From Mya arenaria (lineage: Eukaryota > Mollusca > Bivalvia > Myida > Myidae), in NCBI RefSeq assembly GCF_026914265.1, contig NC_069127.1, forward strand, positions 20,143,045 to 20,207,044: 64,000 bases of DNA, in the 5' to 3' direction. Shown one piece after another: positions 38,693-49,200 of the stretch (positions within the stretch are counted from its first letter, which is position 1; each line of letters starts with the position of its first letter). Made by a program: the position numbers and the translations under genes. A model generated the notes under the pieces. That model was not told the DNA's origin. It did no database searches and was given only the letters and a program-made list of their open reading frames with translations.

Positions 38693-39837
38693 TATGTCTC
38701 CCCCTCTCTGGGGGAGACATATTGTTTTTGCCCTGTCCGTCAGTCCGGTAGTCCGGTAGTCCGTCAGTCCGTCAGTCCGTCAGTCCGTCCGTACGTCACA
38801 CTTCGTTTCCGATCGATAACTGGAAAACCGCATGACCTAGGATCACCAAACTTGGTAGGGAGGTTGGTCATGAGGTGTAGAAGATCCCTATTGTTTTTGG
38901 GGTCACTAGGTCAAAGGTCAAGGTCGCGGCGACCCCCAATGTAAAAAACATTTCCGCTCAATATCTTGACAATGGTTTGACCTAGGTTCACCAAACTTGG
39001 TAGGGAGGTTGGTCATGAGGTGTAGAAGATCCCTATTGTTTTTGGGGTCACTAGGTCAAAGGTCAAGGTCGCGGCGACCCCCAATGTAAAAAACATTTCC
39101 GCTCAATATCTTGAGAATGGTTTGACCTAGGTTCACCAAACTTGGTAGGGAGGTTGGTCGTGAGGTGTAGAGGATCCCTATTGTTTTTGGGGTCACTAGG
39201 TCAAAGGTCAAGGTCGCGGCGACCCCCAATATAAAAAACATTTCTGCTCAAAATCTTGAGAACGGTTTGACCTAGGTTCACCAAACTTGGTAGGGAGGTT
39301 GGTCATGAGGTGTAGAAGATCCCTATTGTTTTTGGGGTCACTAGGTCAAAGGTCAAGGTCGCGGCGACCCCCAATGTAAAAAACATTTCCGCTCAATATC
39401 TTGAGAATGGTTTGACCTAGGTTCACCAAACTTGGTAGGGAGGTTGATCATGAGGTTTAGAAAACTCCTATATTTTGGGGGGTCACAAGGTCAAAGGTCA
39501 ACGTCGCTGTGACCTCTAATGTAAAAAAATATTTCCGTGCAATATCAGGAGAATGCTTTGATCTAGGTTCACCAAACTTTGAAGTGAGGTTGGTCATGAT
39601 GTCTAGTTGATTTTGCAATCAGTTGGTCAAAGGTCAAGGTCACTGACCTTGAGGTGAAGAACCGGTTTCTGCTCAATAACTCAAGAACGTTTACACCCAG
39701 GAACTTCATACTTGGTATGCCAGTTAGTCATGACTAGTTGATGGCCCCTATTGATTTTGGGATCCATCATTGATTATTTCTCACCTACGACCACACAATG
39801 GGGGAGACATGCGCTTTTTCGAAAAAGCAATCTCTAG
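38693..39837. mobile_element. Helitron-like non-autonomous element with 145-bp array
   Basis: It begins with a perfect 12-bp hairpin (38693-38721, tatgtctccccc / gggggagacata) and a GTCCGTCA tract. It then carries four full 145-bp units plus decayed ones: 'gacctagg' at 38834, 38979, 39124, 39269 and 39414. Near the right end the word 'gggggagacat' recurs, followed by a perfect 16-bp palindrome gctttttcgaaaaagc (39813-39828) and, five bases later, CTAG (39834-39837). A terminal hairpin followed by CTRR is the Helitron 3' hallmark. The 5' side is less typical (no clear A|TC junction), so the class is an inference. It sits in intron 1 of the HECT gene and abuts the donor. Confidence 0.65.
38908..39500 (+). 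promoter_or_regulatory. Five perfect DR1 nuclear-receptor-type sites
   Basis: AGGTCAAAGGTCA, a perfect direct repeat of AGGTCA with one-base spacing, occurs at 38908, 39053, 39198, 39343 and 39488, once per 145-bp unit. DR1 is the known binding site of RXR heterodimers, HNF4 and COUP-TF. Whether the sites are used here is unknown; a further half-matched site lies near 39622. Confidence 0.45.
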
Positions 39838-40689
39838 TTTACCTGCAAACATTTTGACAATAGACAAAATCTATGAGTCCAATATGTTACTGGTGGCCCT
39901 GTTGCATTTCCTCGCCTGCGGGTCCCACTGTTGTAAGGGGCAAACAGTGCCCTAGTGGCAGCATGAAGCTCTGCAGAGTGGTTTCTGTTGGATGTTGTCG
40001 AACCAATAGATGTTGCTGTTGTCACTGATGGAGTTGATTGTGATTCAGAACAAGTAGTTGATGAATTTTCCGAAACCAAAAGATTTGCTGCCTGCCGCAA
40101 AAGCTCTGAAGCCCTTAACTGGTTACTCATTTTCCTGATAAAAAAACATTACTGTAGTTGTTCAGTATGTACATACATAACAGCAAACATGGAGGATTTT
40201 TATACATAAAAATCTTTGGACAGCCACTATTTCCTAAAGACAAGAAAACATTACCAATCTTGAACACATTTAAATAATAAGGATAAACACTGAACAAGAC
40301 GAAAACAAGACAGCTCTGCACATTTAAATGATACAGGGCTTTTTCAACAAATTTTGGAAAGAAGCCTAGCCTAATTTTAGCATGTGAAATTCAACAAAAT
40401 GGGAAATCTAAGCGCAAAATGCAACCAGTGTGCGCCTGCCCTGAAATCGGCTTAGTTACTTTTTATTTCAATGTTTCCTTGATCGGCCACATAGGCATAC
40501 AGGATTTGCAATTACAGAGGGTGACACATAGGGGAACAGCGTGCGCTCCTTCCTAAGAACTACTTTAAATATGAATTATTATGTTGGCAGAGGGGTTGGA
40601 TGCCATCTTTAAACCACTAGTGGCATATTAAAAACAAAATACGTTTAGCTTTAACTGTCTAACGTCTCGTAAAACTGTTACTGTGTTAG

Positions 40690-41479
40690 CACAGTGGCTT
40701 GATGACAGGAGTTCATATTAGTCCATCTAGCCATAATAAATAAGTTCAACTAGCCAAAATTATATTTTAAACATACTTCAACATGTACATTTGTATATCA
40801 TCAATATAATGCATTGCCATAAACAAAGACCAATTCTTGTTCAAAATTATAACTTCTTCATAACCTAATATTCATAATATAAACAGTGTTCTAATTTGAG
40901 AAAATGCAAAGTATATGACGGGTTGATTATTTGACAGGAGAACCCAGGTAAGGCAACGATAGACTATGTAAAAGTGTTGTGTGTTTCTTGATTTACATGT
41001 ATATATGTGGTTCCTGTCCTTTGGTCGCTTTCGCTAATCGATGAAGGCGAGCGGGGTTCGACGTCATTTTGACAGAAAATGTATGGCGAGTATTTGTGAT
41101 AATTCGCTATCTGAAGGATTTTCGTCGTTGACTGTTTTTCTCGACAAGGATACTGGTGTTATCATGTACATTTAGGGCCACTGCATCTAGGAGCCAGGTA
41201 TTTTGCTAATAGCTTACAAGGAAGTTATAATTTTGAAAGAGAATTGGTCTTTGTTTACATTTTCGCTGGGCGAGCATTCCTCACTTCATTATACTTACAG
41301 TATAGTGTACTTTTTAATTTTGTCAAATCTCATTTTTTCACTGTTAAAGTTTATGGCAATGCATTATATTGATGATATACATGTATGTTGAAGTATGCTT
41401 AAAATATAATTTTGGCTAGTTGAACTTATTTATTATGGCTAGATGGACTAATATGAACTCCTGTCATCAAGCCACTATG
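40690..41479. mobile_element. hAT-like palindromic MITE (790 bp)
   Basis: The arms 40690-40855 and 41211-41479 are inverted copies over about 165 bases ('agtggcttgatgacaggagt' outermost; 'gaccaattct' innermost). The right arm is interrupted by a ~95-bp insertion at 41252-41346. Flanks are tgtgttag at 40682-40689 and 41480-41487, an 8-bp target duplication. Ends CACAGTGG/CATAGTGG fit a hAT MITE. The core of about 350 bases is non-coding. It lies upstream of the HECT gene's first exon. Confidence 0.82.
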
Positions 41480-41537
41480 TGTGTTAGGCGAGACGGCAAT
41501 GTACACGATCATGTACATCAGACGCCTGTCGCCTTTA

Positions 41538-44319
41538 ATCCAATACCTGTAATATACCTGTAATACCTGTAATCTTCAGGCCGTAAATTTAGCTTTCGCT
41601 ATCGTGGCCCCTCTGGTAAATGTCTTCTTTAGTGGTTTCTCGACTGAGTGCGGTTATGTTAACATAAAAACTTTTTTCTATTCCAATGTTCAATGTTAAG
41701 CATTGATTTAAACTGGTTTATGGACTTGGCAGAAACAGTCTCTTCACTAAGGGAATTCCAGTACATAATCGATCTCTGACTGAATGAATAAAGTCTTGAA
41801 TTGTGTTTGCTTTTCTTCTTGACAAATTTGAGATGATGTCCTCTTAGGTCTCCAGACGAAAGAGTGAAGAGATGATCCAATCTTAACTCATCGTGGCCAT
41901 ACACAGATTTATAAATCTGGATCATATCTGCCCTATCTCGTCTATATTCCAGAGTTGGAATTCCTAAGGCTTTTAGTCTTTGCTCATATGACAAGTCCGA
42001 TACATCTTTAACTAATTTGGTGGCGCGTCTCTGAACATCCTCTAGTCTTTTTATGTCCTTCTTTAGGTATGGAGACCATACACAAGAGCCATATTCTACA
42101 ATTGGTCTAATAATTGACTTATAAAGGTTGAGAAACATATCTTTGTTCATGAACTCGAAGGATCTCCATATCATTCCAGTAACTCTGTGTGCTTTGGAAG
42201 CAATTTCTGTGATGTGTTCTTCAAAAGTTAGCCTCGAATCAAAAATCACACCTAAGTCCTTTTCTGAAGCAACTGGCTCGACTTTAACGTAGTTTCCATC
42301 AATGTCCTGCATAGTGTATCTAGCACAATCATTATTAGACCCAATGTGCATGACCTTGCATTTGCTTGCATTAAAGCTAAGTTTACTTTCAGTGCTCCAG
42401 TTACATAAATTGTCAAGATCCTGCTGTAACTTTTCACATTGTTGAGGATCGCTTACGGCCGAATAAATCTTAGTGTCGTCTGCAAAAATCTTCACTATAC
42501 CCTCCACCACTTGCGGCAAGTCATTTATAAAGCACAAGAACAGCACCGGTCCCAGCACGCTTCCCTGAGGTACCCCACTGACCACGTTTGACCAAGATGA
42601 AACGCATGATCCAATACGAACACTTTGGACACGATGTTGTAAGAATGATTTTATCCATTTATGTACTGTACCACAGATACCAAGATTATTCAGTTTCATA
42701 GTCAGACGATCATGTGCCACCTTATCGAAAGCTTTACTAAAATCCAAGTAAATCACATCAATTGGGTTACCTTCATCTATCAGTTGAGTCCATTCGTCTA
42801 ATATTTCAAGAAGTTGAATTGCGCAGGACCTGCCACTTCTAAATCCGTATTGGTCATTGGATAAAAGTTTGTTTTGATTCAAGTGGATCATTAATGCATC
42901 ACGAACTAGCTTTTCACAAAGTTTGCAAATACTACACGTTAAACTCACTGGCCTATAATTGCTAGGATCCTTTTTACTTCCTTTTTTAAAAATGGGTGTG
43001 ACAATCGCCTTTTTCCAGTCTTCTGGGACTTCTCCTTCTCTCAAGGATTTACTAAATAGTAAGTACAATGGATAACTGATTAAATCACTTGTTTCACATA
43101 AAACTTTTGGGTGAATATTGTCAGGTCCAGGAGATTTATCTGGCTTCAGAGTTTTAAGCACTTTATCCACATGTTCAGGAGTAATATGTAAATCAATTAG
43201 CAGGTTCTGAACATTTATATCCCTTTCAATTGAGTCACTAATAGGGTCTGTTCTCACGAACACACTGCTGAAGAAATCATTTAGTACCTCAGACTTCTCT
43301 TCATCTGTCACTGCTGTGGTATTGTCACTCTTGTTAAGATGACCTATTTTGTCCTTTGTCTTCCTTTTAGAATTTACATATCTCCAAAACGACTTTGCAT
43401 TTGTTTTCACTTCAGAAGCAATTTTCTGTTCGTAATTTCTCTTGGCACTTTTAACTTCTCTAGAACATTCATTTCTTGCCTCTGCATACTTATTATAATT
43501 TGTCGTAGATCTAGAATATTTGTATTTCTTCCAAGCTTTGTTTTTCTTTATAGTTGCAAGTTTTGTATTTCTGTCTAACCATAATGGACTGTTACAATTC
43601 TTGATACTGGACTTTTTCTTTGGTACATGTTTGTCTACACTGTCACATAAAGTGTCTCTGAACACAATCCACATTTCGTTCACACTTTTCCCCTCCATCA
43701 AATTGTCCCAGTTTACACTAGAAAGATCTTCTCTGATTTTTTCATAATTACCTTTATAGTATTGAAATCTCTCATTCGCCACATTATGATTCACGTATGA
43801 AGCGTCCAACTCAAAACTTATCATAGAATGGTCACTACATCCCAGAGGGGAATTAATAGTTATTGTCTCTTGGTTGATAACTGAATCTTCTTTTGTAAAA
43901 ACCAAGTCTAAGCAACTGGGTGCTTGGTTATGTCTAAACCGTGTCTCTGACAAAACGTGTTGGTGTAGAAAATTATCCTGTACACAATCTAAAAATTTGG
44001 TTCCCGATGCTCCCTCTGTGTACTTACTTTCACATTTTTTCCAATCAATGTCTTTGTAATTAAAGTCTCCCAATAACACATATTGGTCATATTTTAATGA
44101 AACAGAGCTGTTTATCAAGTTAATAAGTTTTTGGTCATTTTCAACACTTGATGATGGGCTTCTGTAAATCATACCCAGTAGTACACAGCAACCTTTTACT
44201 AATTCAAACTCACACCAAACATTTTCATTAAACTCTATATGGTCAAAATTGTAGACTTGCGTTACCAACACTGACAATTCTTTATCATTTATCAAAAAAG
44301 AACAAGAGATGTTTGTCAA
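41538..44319 (-). mobile_element. CR1/L2-like LINE, near-intact ORF2 (886 codons)
   Basis: One unbroken frame (44319-41659) encodes the C-terminal part of an APE-type endonuclease (YRSPSSS, VLLGDFNYKDIDW, CSDHSMISF). A complete reverse transcriptase follows: DFSKAFDKVAHD motif A, GVPQGSVLGP motif B, FADD motif C, EKDLGVIFDSRLTF. The conserved C terminus ends INQFKSMLNIEHW. The first ~100 residues of the endonuclease, ORF1 and the 5' UTR are absent: the frame stops at the edge of another repeat at about 44300. The 3' UTR ends in a 'tacctgtaat' repeat (41540-41575). The lack of any stop or frameshift marks a young insertion. Function is target-primed reverse transcription; this copy is 5'-truncated and probably immobile. 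Confidence 0.92.
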
Positions 44320-45500
44320 ACATTATGCCCCCTGAGCGCCAAGTTGCCAGAAATATTTGGACAATTGAATGAAATATGCATGGACTGAAATGACAGCTGA
44401 TTTGTCATTGGATGCATATGAGGCAGGTCATCTACTGGTCATACCTAATCTTCATGTCAAGTTTGATGACCATAGGTCCGGGAATTGTTGAGTTATCACT
44501 CGGACAAGCTTTGGTCTTCCAACAGACCGACCGACATGTGCAAAGCAATTATATAACCCCTCTGCTTCGAAGGGGGGCATAATTAAACTAGATGTTCACT
44601 GAAAACTGATACTTCAACTCATGCATTTAGTGACATATAAATTTCTACTGTCTACTATATAAGAAAATAAAATATGGACAATCAGAAAACCTTTTTTCAG
44701 CTTACAGTCACACTGACCTTGACCTTTGACCCACTGACCTCAAAATCAATAGGGTTCATCTGCTGGTCATGACCAATAAGCCTACCTAGTATGAGGTCCC
44801 TGGGTCAAAGCGTTCTCAAGTTATTGATCGGAAACCGTTTTTCATGTTAAGGTCACACTGACCTTGACCTTTGACCTCAAAATCAATAGGGTTCATCTGC
44901 TGGTCATGACCAATACACCTACCAAGTATGAGGTTCCTGGGTCAAAGCGTTCTCAAGTTATTGATCGGAAACCGTTTTTCATGTAAAGGTCACACTGACC
45001 TTGACCTTTGACCCACTGACCTCAAAATCAATAGGGTTCATCTGCTGGTCATGACCAATAAGCCTACCTAGTATGAGGTCCCTGGGTCAAAGCGTTCTCA
45101 AGTTATTGATCGGAAACCGTTTTTCATGTTAAGGTCACACTGACCTTGACCTTTGACCCACTGACCTCAAAATCAATAGGGTTCATCTGCTGGTCATGAC
45201 CAATACACCTACCAAGTATGAGGTTCCTGGGTCAAAGCGTTCTCAAGTTATTGATCGGAAACCGTTTTTCATGTAAAGGTCACACTGACCTTGACCTTTG
45301 ACCCACTGACCTCAAAATCAATAGGGTTCATCTGCTGGTGATGACCAATACACATACCAAGTATGAGGTCCCTCGGTCAAAGCGTTCTCAAGTTATTGAT
45401 CGGAAACCATTTGGTATTCCGACCGACCGACCGACAGACCGACCGACCGACATGTGCAAAACAATATACCCCACTTTTTTCAAAAGGGGGCATAATAAAT
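44300..45500. mobile_element. Repeat element(s) with ~145-bp units and GACC tract ends
   Basis: A left end 'acaagagatgtttgtcaaac' + 'attatgccccc' leads to a first tail (gaccgaccgacatgtgcaaa, then the stem ccctctgcttcgaagggg at 44560). A tandem array follows with 'gtcacactgaccttgacc' at 44707, 44852, 44989, 45134 and 45279 (period 145 bp, one unit 137). It ends in a second GACC tract (45420-45450) and a similar stem with 'gggggcataat'. Read on the other strand the unit aligns with the 145-bp unit at 38.8 kb. No protein is encoded. Confidence 0.75.
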
Positions 45501-45934
45501 CTGCAACTGCCTTTTGGTGTACATGAATAGCAGATGTTGTTTATTTATAACAAATGATCAGATGATAAAAAAATCAACCACATGACAAATAAGATTATGA
45601 CTAAATTGCAAATAAGGGACATAACTATTGTGATCGATATTCCGGATACTCGTATATTTTCGGTAATTTCCGTATGGTTCCGTACATGTTTCCGAACTTG
45701 CGCCCTCTGTCGTAAAAAAGAGTGTAGTTTGCAACCTCCCTTGTTGTATTTGACAAAGTGCGTGCTTCCATGTATTATTTATACATGTATAATCGATTAA
45801 CATAGGTTTCCTATTTTTGTACACATTAAATGTAGACAGTTTAAGATCATTATAATTAAACTGAACTGATTTTAGCATCAAACATATAACTTTAACGTAG
45901 ACAAATTTGAAGATAGTCATATAACGAACGATTC

Positions 45935-46115
45935 ATGCAATTTAAAGCAAAATGTGCAAGTCATAATGCAAAATGTGCAAGCCAGAATGCATTGTGTGCA
46001 TGTCATAATGCAAAATGTAAAAGTAAGAATCCAAGATGTACAAGTCAGAAAGCACGATGTAACGTAAGAAAGCAAGATGTAATTTTTGCGTTAATACCCT
46101 TCCATAGAAGTTACC
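45935..46115. repeat. 20-bp tandem array, copy B (inverted)
   Basis: About nine units of the type 'gcaaaatgtgcaagtcataa' end at 'gcgttaatacccttccata', the reverse of the leader at 23.7 kb. It translates as a spurious Cys-rich frame (CASHNAK repeats) and lies about 90 bases 5' of the YqaJ gene start. Confidence 0.85.
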
Positions 46116-46200
46116 GAAACAAATTTCAAATTGACCTCAGACGAACTTTGATCTATTTACATAGTGAATACTGACTTTTGGGTCGACCAAAAATGGAAAG

Positions 46201-49200
46201 ATGGATGAGCTAAGTGATATGACATTAGATCAGTTCAATTTGTGGTCCATTCATACATTGAAGGTATATTTAGCCAAACCATAGTTCTGGCTTCTATAAC
46301 TTTAATGTTGATATTTATTTTTTTGATGTTTACAACGCATTAAAGTTATGGCGTAACCCCCATAGTAAAGTCAACCAGAATCAATTGAGTGTGATGATGC
46401 ATTGAAATCACATGACCATGATGACGTCGATGGATTCTATTTATAGCATCGGATTCACATTGTTCATTTAGTTGAATCCAATTGCAGTAAGGCTGTAAAT
46501 ACCTTTTGATAAGTAAAAACAATTTATTTATTCCAAATTTGTTATTAGTTATTTATTAATTATTCGAAATAGAAAAAATAACAGCAAAATAAACACTAGG
46601 TCACATGGGTATTTTCTGAAAATCTTGGTGTCACGTGATTAAATTTGAACACAACTATGACCTAGATAAGGAATGCTTGTAATAGGATTTATTAAAAAGC
46701 TAAATCAACTATCTTTAAAGCGTTTTTTGGTTTTGAAAATGAGTTTGTGAACTACATTTTACTTCATTAACCTAAGGATACAGCTATTTTGTCTGTACAA
46801 TGCATACAAGTGAAATAACAGCGTGACATAAAAATGTCACGAATTCTGGTAGGGTTTGGATACGGCGTTCTCTTCAGCGAACACATCCAAAAAGGTAATA
46901 TATAACGTGTTCGCTGAAGTTCTTTAGCTAGCCAAACCAAAGCAGTCAATAAATGGCACCTTCGAAGAGCTTGCTGCAAGGTAACTTGAATTTGATTATT
47001 TATGCGTATTTTGGATAATATTTGTTAACTACATTGTGTTTTTATTTTGTTGTTGATATTACTGAATGTTGAAATGAAACAGAAAACTGCATATTTAAAG
47101 AAATATATTTCAGAATACGATTTATAACTCATGGTCTTCCATAGTGCCAAAGTGGGTGGGGAAATGATATAAAATTTTAAAATTAAATTTGACTGTAAAT
47201 CCTGCCTCAGATAAAAGTAGCTTTAATTAAGCTCTTAATACATAAGGTGATGTGTGACATACTAATTTATTGAGAATGTCATCTTAATAGTTGTATAAGA
47301 AATGGGAAATGACAACACCAAACATTCTTTTTTTTAAAAAATGTATGCTATTTTTTCAGAGCCTTCTGTGCATGGGAAAAAGGCATTCCAGTAGACCATG
47401 ATGGAGAGGAAATTGAAATGCGACTGCAAAGCTTAAGGAGTACAAGGCCAAGCTTCTTGTGGATGGAGAAGTCATACCAGATCCAGTCTCATTATCTTCC
47501 GGGTGGACAGGTGAAAAAAAGGCATCCAGCAATGGCCATCCATTTATATCACTGACATATATATGTATATTGAGGGATGTGGTCATAGTGCAGTTATGAA
47601 CAAGTTAATGAGTGAATATAAGTTAGGGAAAGCTTACAGATATTTTGACAGTGGCTGGGTCCGGGAAGTGTTCATTCATGAAATAAGACATAACAGTGAC
47701 AAGTGTGTGCTTAAGGCCAAAGTAACTCCCTCACAAGGCACTAACAATGCTTGTTATAATGTCTGGATATGTGTGCGAAAGGATCTGCCAGACAAGCCAG
47801 GAGGTGAGCTCCTGAGTGCATACTGTACGTGCACAGCAGGGATGTATGGGACATGTAACCACATAGGAGGGGTGCTGTTTCGGTGTGAACATGCAGTGAA
47901 GACTGGTGAGACAAGTACCACATGTACAAGCAAACCCTCTGCCTGGAACGTTCCAAAAGGGAAACCAGTCTTCAAGCCTCTCAAAGCTACAGATGCGACT
48001 TGGAAAAAAGGGTATTTTACCAAGACAAATATGGACAAGGGTGAAGAGCACCAAAGGAAAACACTAAAGAGAAACTTCACCCAATATAACAAAAGGCAGA
48101 AAACTGATCTTGAAGACACAGCCAAACTGAGGCAGTCACTTTTTAGTATAGCCACTGAAGAAGTGAAGGACTCTTGCTTCTGCTTGGCATATGAAGGCTG
48201 AAGATTAAAAAAAGAGAGTTTAGAAATGCCGCCAACTGTTTTGGAAAATGAAAAAACCTCCTCCTCAAAAGAAGACTTCCTTAATAAAATGAACTTTACA
48301 AGGAAACAAATGTAAAAGAAGAAACCGTTAATCAGTCTGATACACCAGAATGGTTTGAACAAAGAAATGGGCGCATTACTGCCAGTAATTTCAAAAGGGT
48401 CTGCACACGAGTCGATACACTAAAACAGAATGAGATCAAAGATGCGGCAAAACTTGTTAACTCTATTCTTGGAAAGGACAAGCCTGTTAAAACGAAGGCC
48501 ATGAAGCATGGAATAGCCTTGGAGGCTTTCGCAAAGAAAGAGTATAAAAAGATAATGAAAAAAACGCATAAAAAGTTTTCATCTATAAACACTGGGTTGC
48601 AAATTTCTGCTGATAAGCCTTTCTTGGCTGCAAGCGTGGACTTGGAAACCAGTTGCAAATGTTGTGGTGAAGGACTCTGTGAAATTAAATGCCCCGAGAC
48701 AATCAAAGATCAGAAACAGCCCCATGAAAATGTTAAGTACATCAAAGAAAATGATGGCATTGTTTCACTGTGTGAAAATCATCAGTAATTCTTCCAAATT
48801 CAGGGACAAATGGCCATTTCAAAACGTGATCATTGTGATTTTTTTGTGTTTACCTATCATGGTAGTTTATGCATTCGTGTACCATTTAGTGCAGAATTCT
48901 GGGCAACAATGGAAGAGAAGTTACCCTGGTTTTGGATGGAACATGTGCTGTGTAATTTAATGGATGGAATCAATGGCAAAGAAAATGCATGTATAGGGGA
49001 AGCAAATGTCAAGCAAAAAGCAGAAAAGTTTACACCTTTTTCTAAAAAAGATGTGTCAAGCAATGGAAACAGAACTCTGGAAAAAAATCTGAAATCAACA
49101 ACAACTGTGTGTCTGTTTCTTCAGACAAGCCTGTTCGTAGAACCCTGCTCCTGGATGTAAGCACTAAGAAGACACTCAAAATAGTCAACACCAAGTAAAG

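Larger units (their letters stand above)
30688..40130 (-). pseudogene. HECT-type E3 ubiquitin ligase gene with apparent in-frame stops
   Basis: Exons, 5' to 3': 40130-39843 (MSNQLRASELLRQAANLL, Ser/Thr-rich, ends KCLQ), 38049-37732 (TVPSREEKALLFQAGVGEKK), 37344-37243 (zinc finger CLRCGK ... HIDAC), about 35155-35048 (zinc finger CPICHDEF ... EHAASC), 34428-33972 (HECT N lobe, IHFIGEEGLDAGGLTREFF), 33294-33114, 31956-31762, and a last exon ending GFGIA at 30688. The catalytic cysteine is in TTVNTCAPSIMF. Such ligases accept ubiquitin from E2 on this Cys and pass it to a substrate; the small zinc fingers resemble UBZ-type ubiquitin binders. Two stops fall in otherwise sound exons: TGA at 37896-37894 and TAG at the end of the 37.3-kb exon. 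The phase into the next exon also does not match, and the join to the last exon (about 30960-30881) is unclear. Either a young pseudogene, or missed exons and unusual splicing. Confidence 0.72.

Noticed and set aside
38834-39560. Possible CRISPR-like or gene-cluster array
   Set aside because: Direct tandem 145-bp units without spacers; a transposon-borne satellite.
39834-40130. C-terminal two residues of the 98-codon frame
   Set aside because: The frame crosses the GTAAAC donor at 39842; the exon ends after KCLQ.
45935-46174. Cys-rich repetitive + strand frame (CASHNAK units), a possible small secreted peptide
   Set aside because: The 20-bp unit is not a multiple of three over its length, the same DNA repeat occurs elsewhere in reverse, and there is no signal peptide.
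47731-48362. 202-, 107- and 71-codon - strand frames
   Set aside because: Antisense shadows of the SWIM-finger coding sequence on the + strand.
48332-48706. 124-codon - strand frame
   Set aside because: Antisense shadow of the first YqaJ domain.
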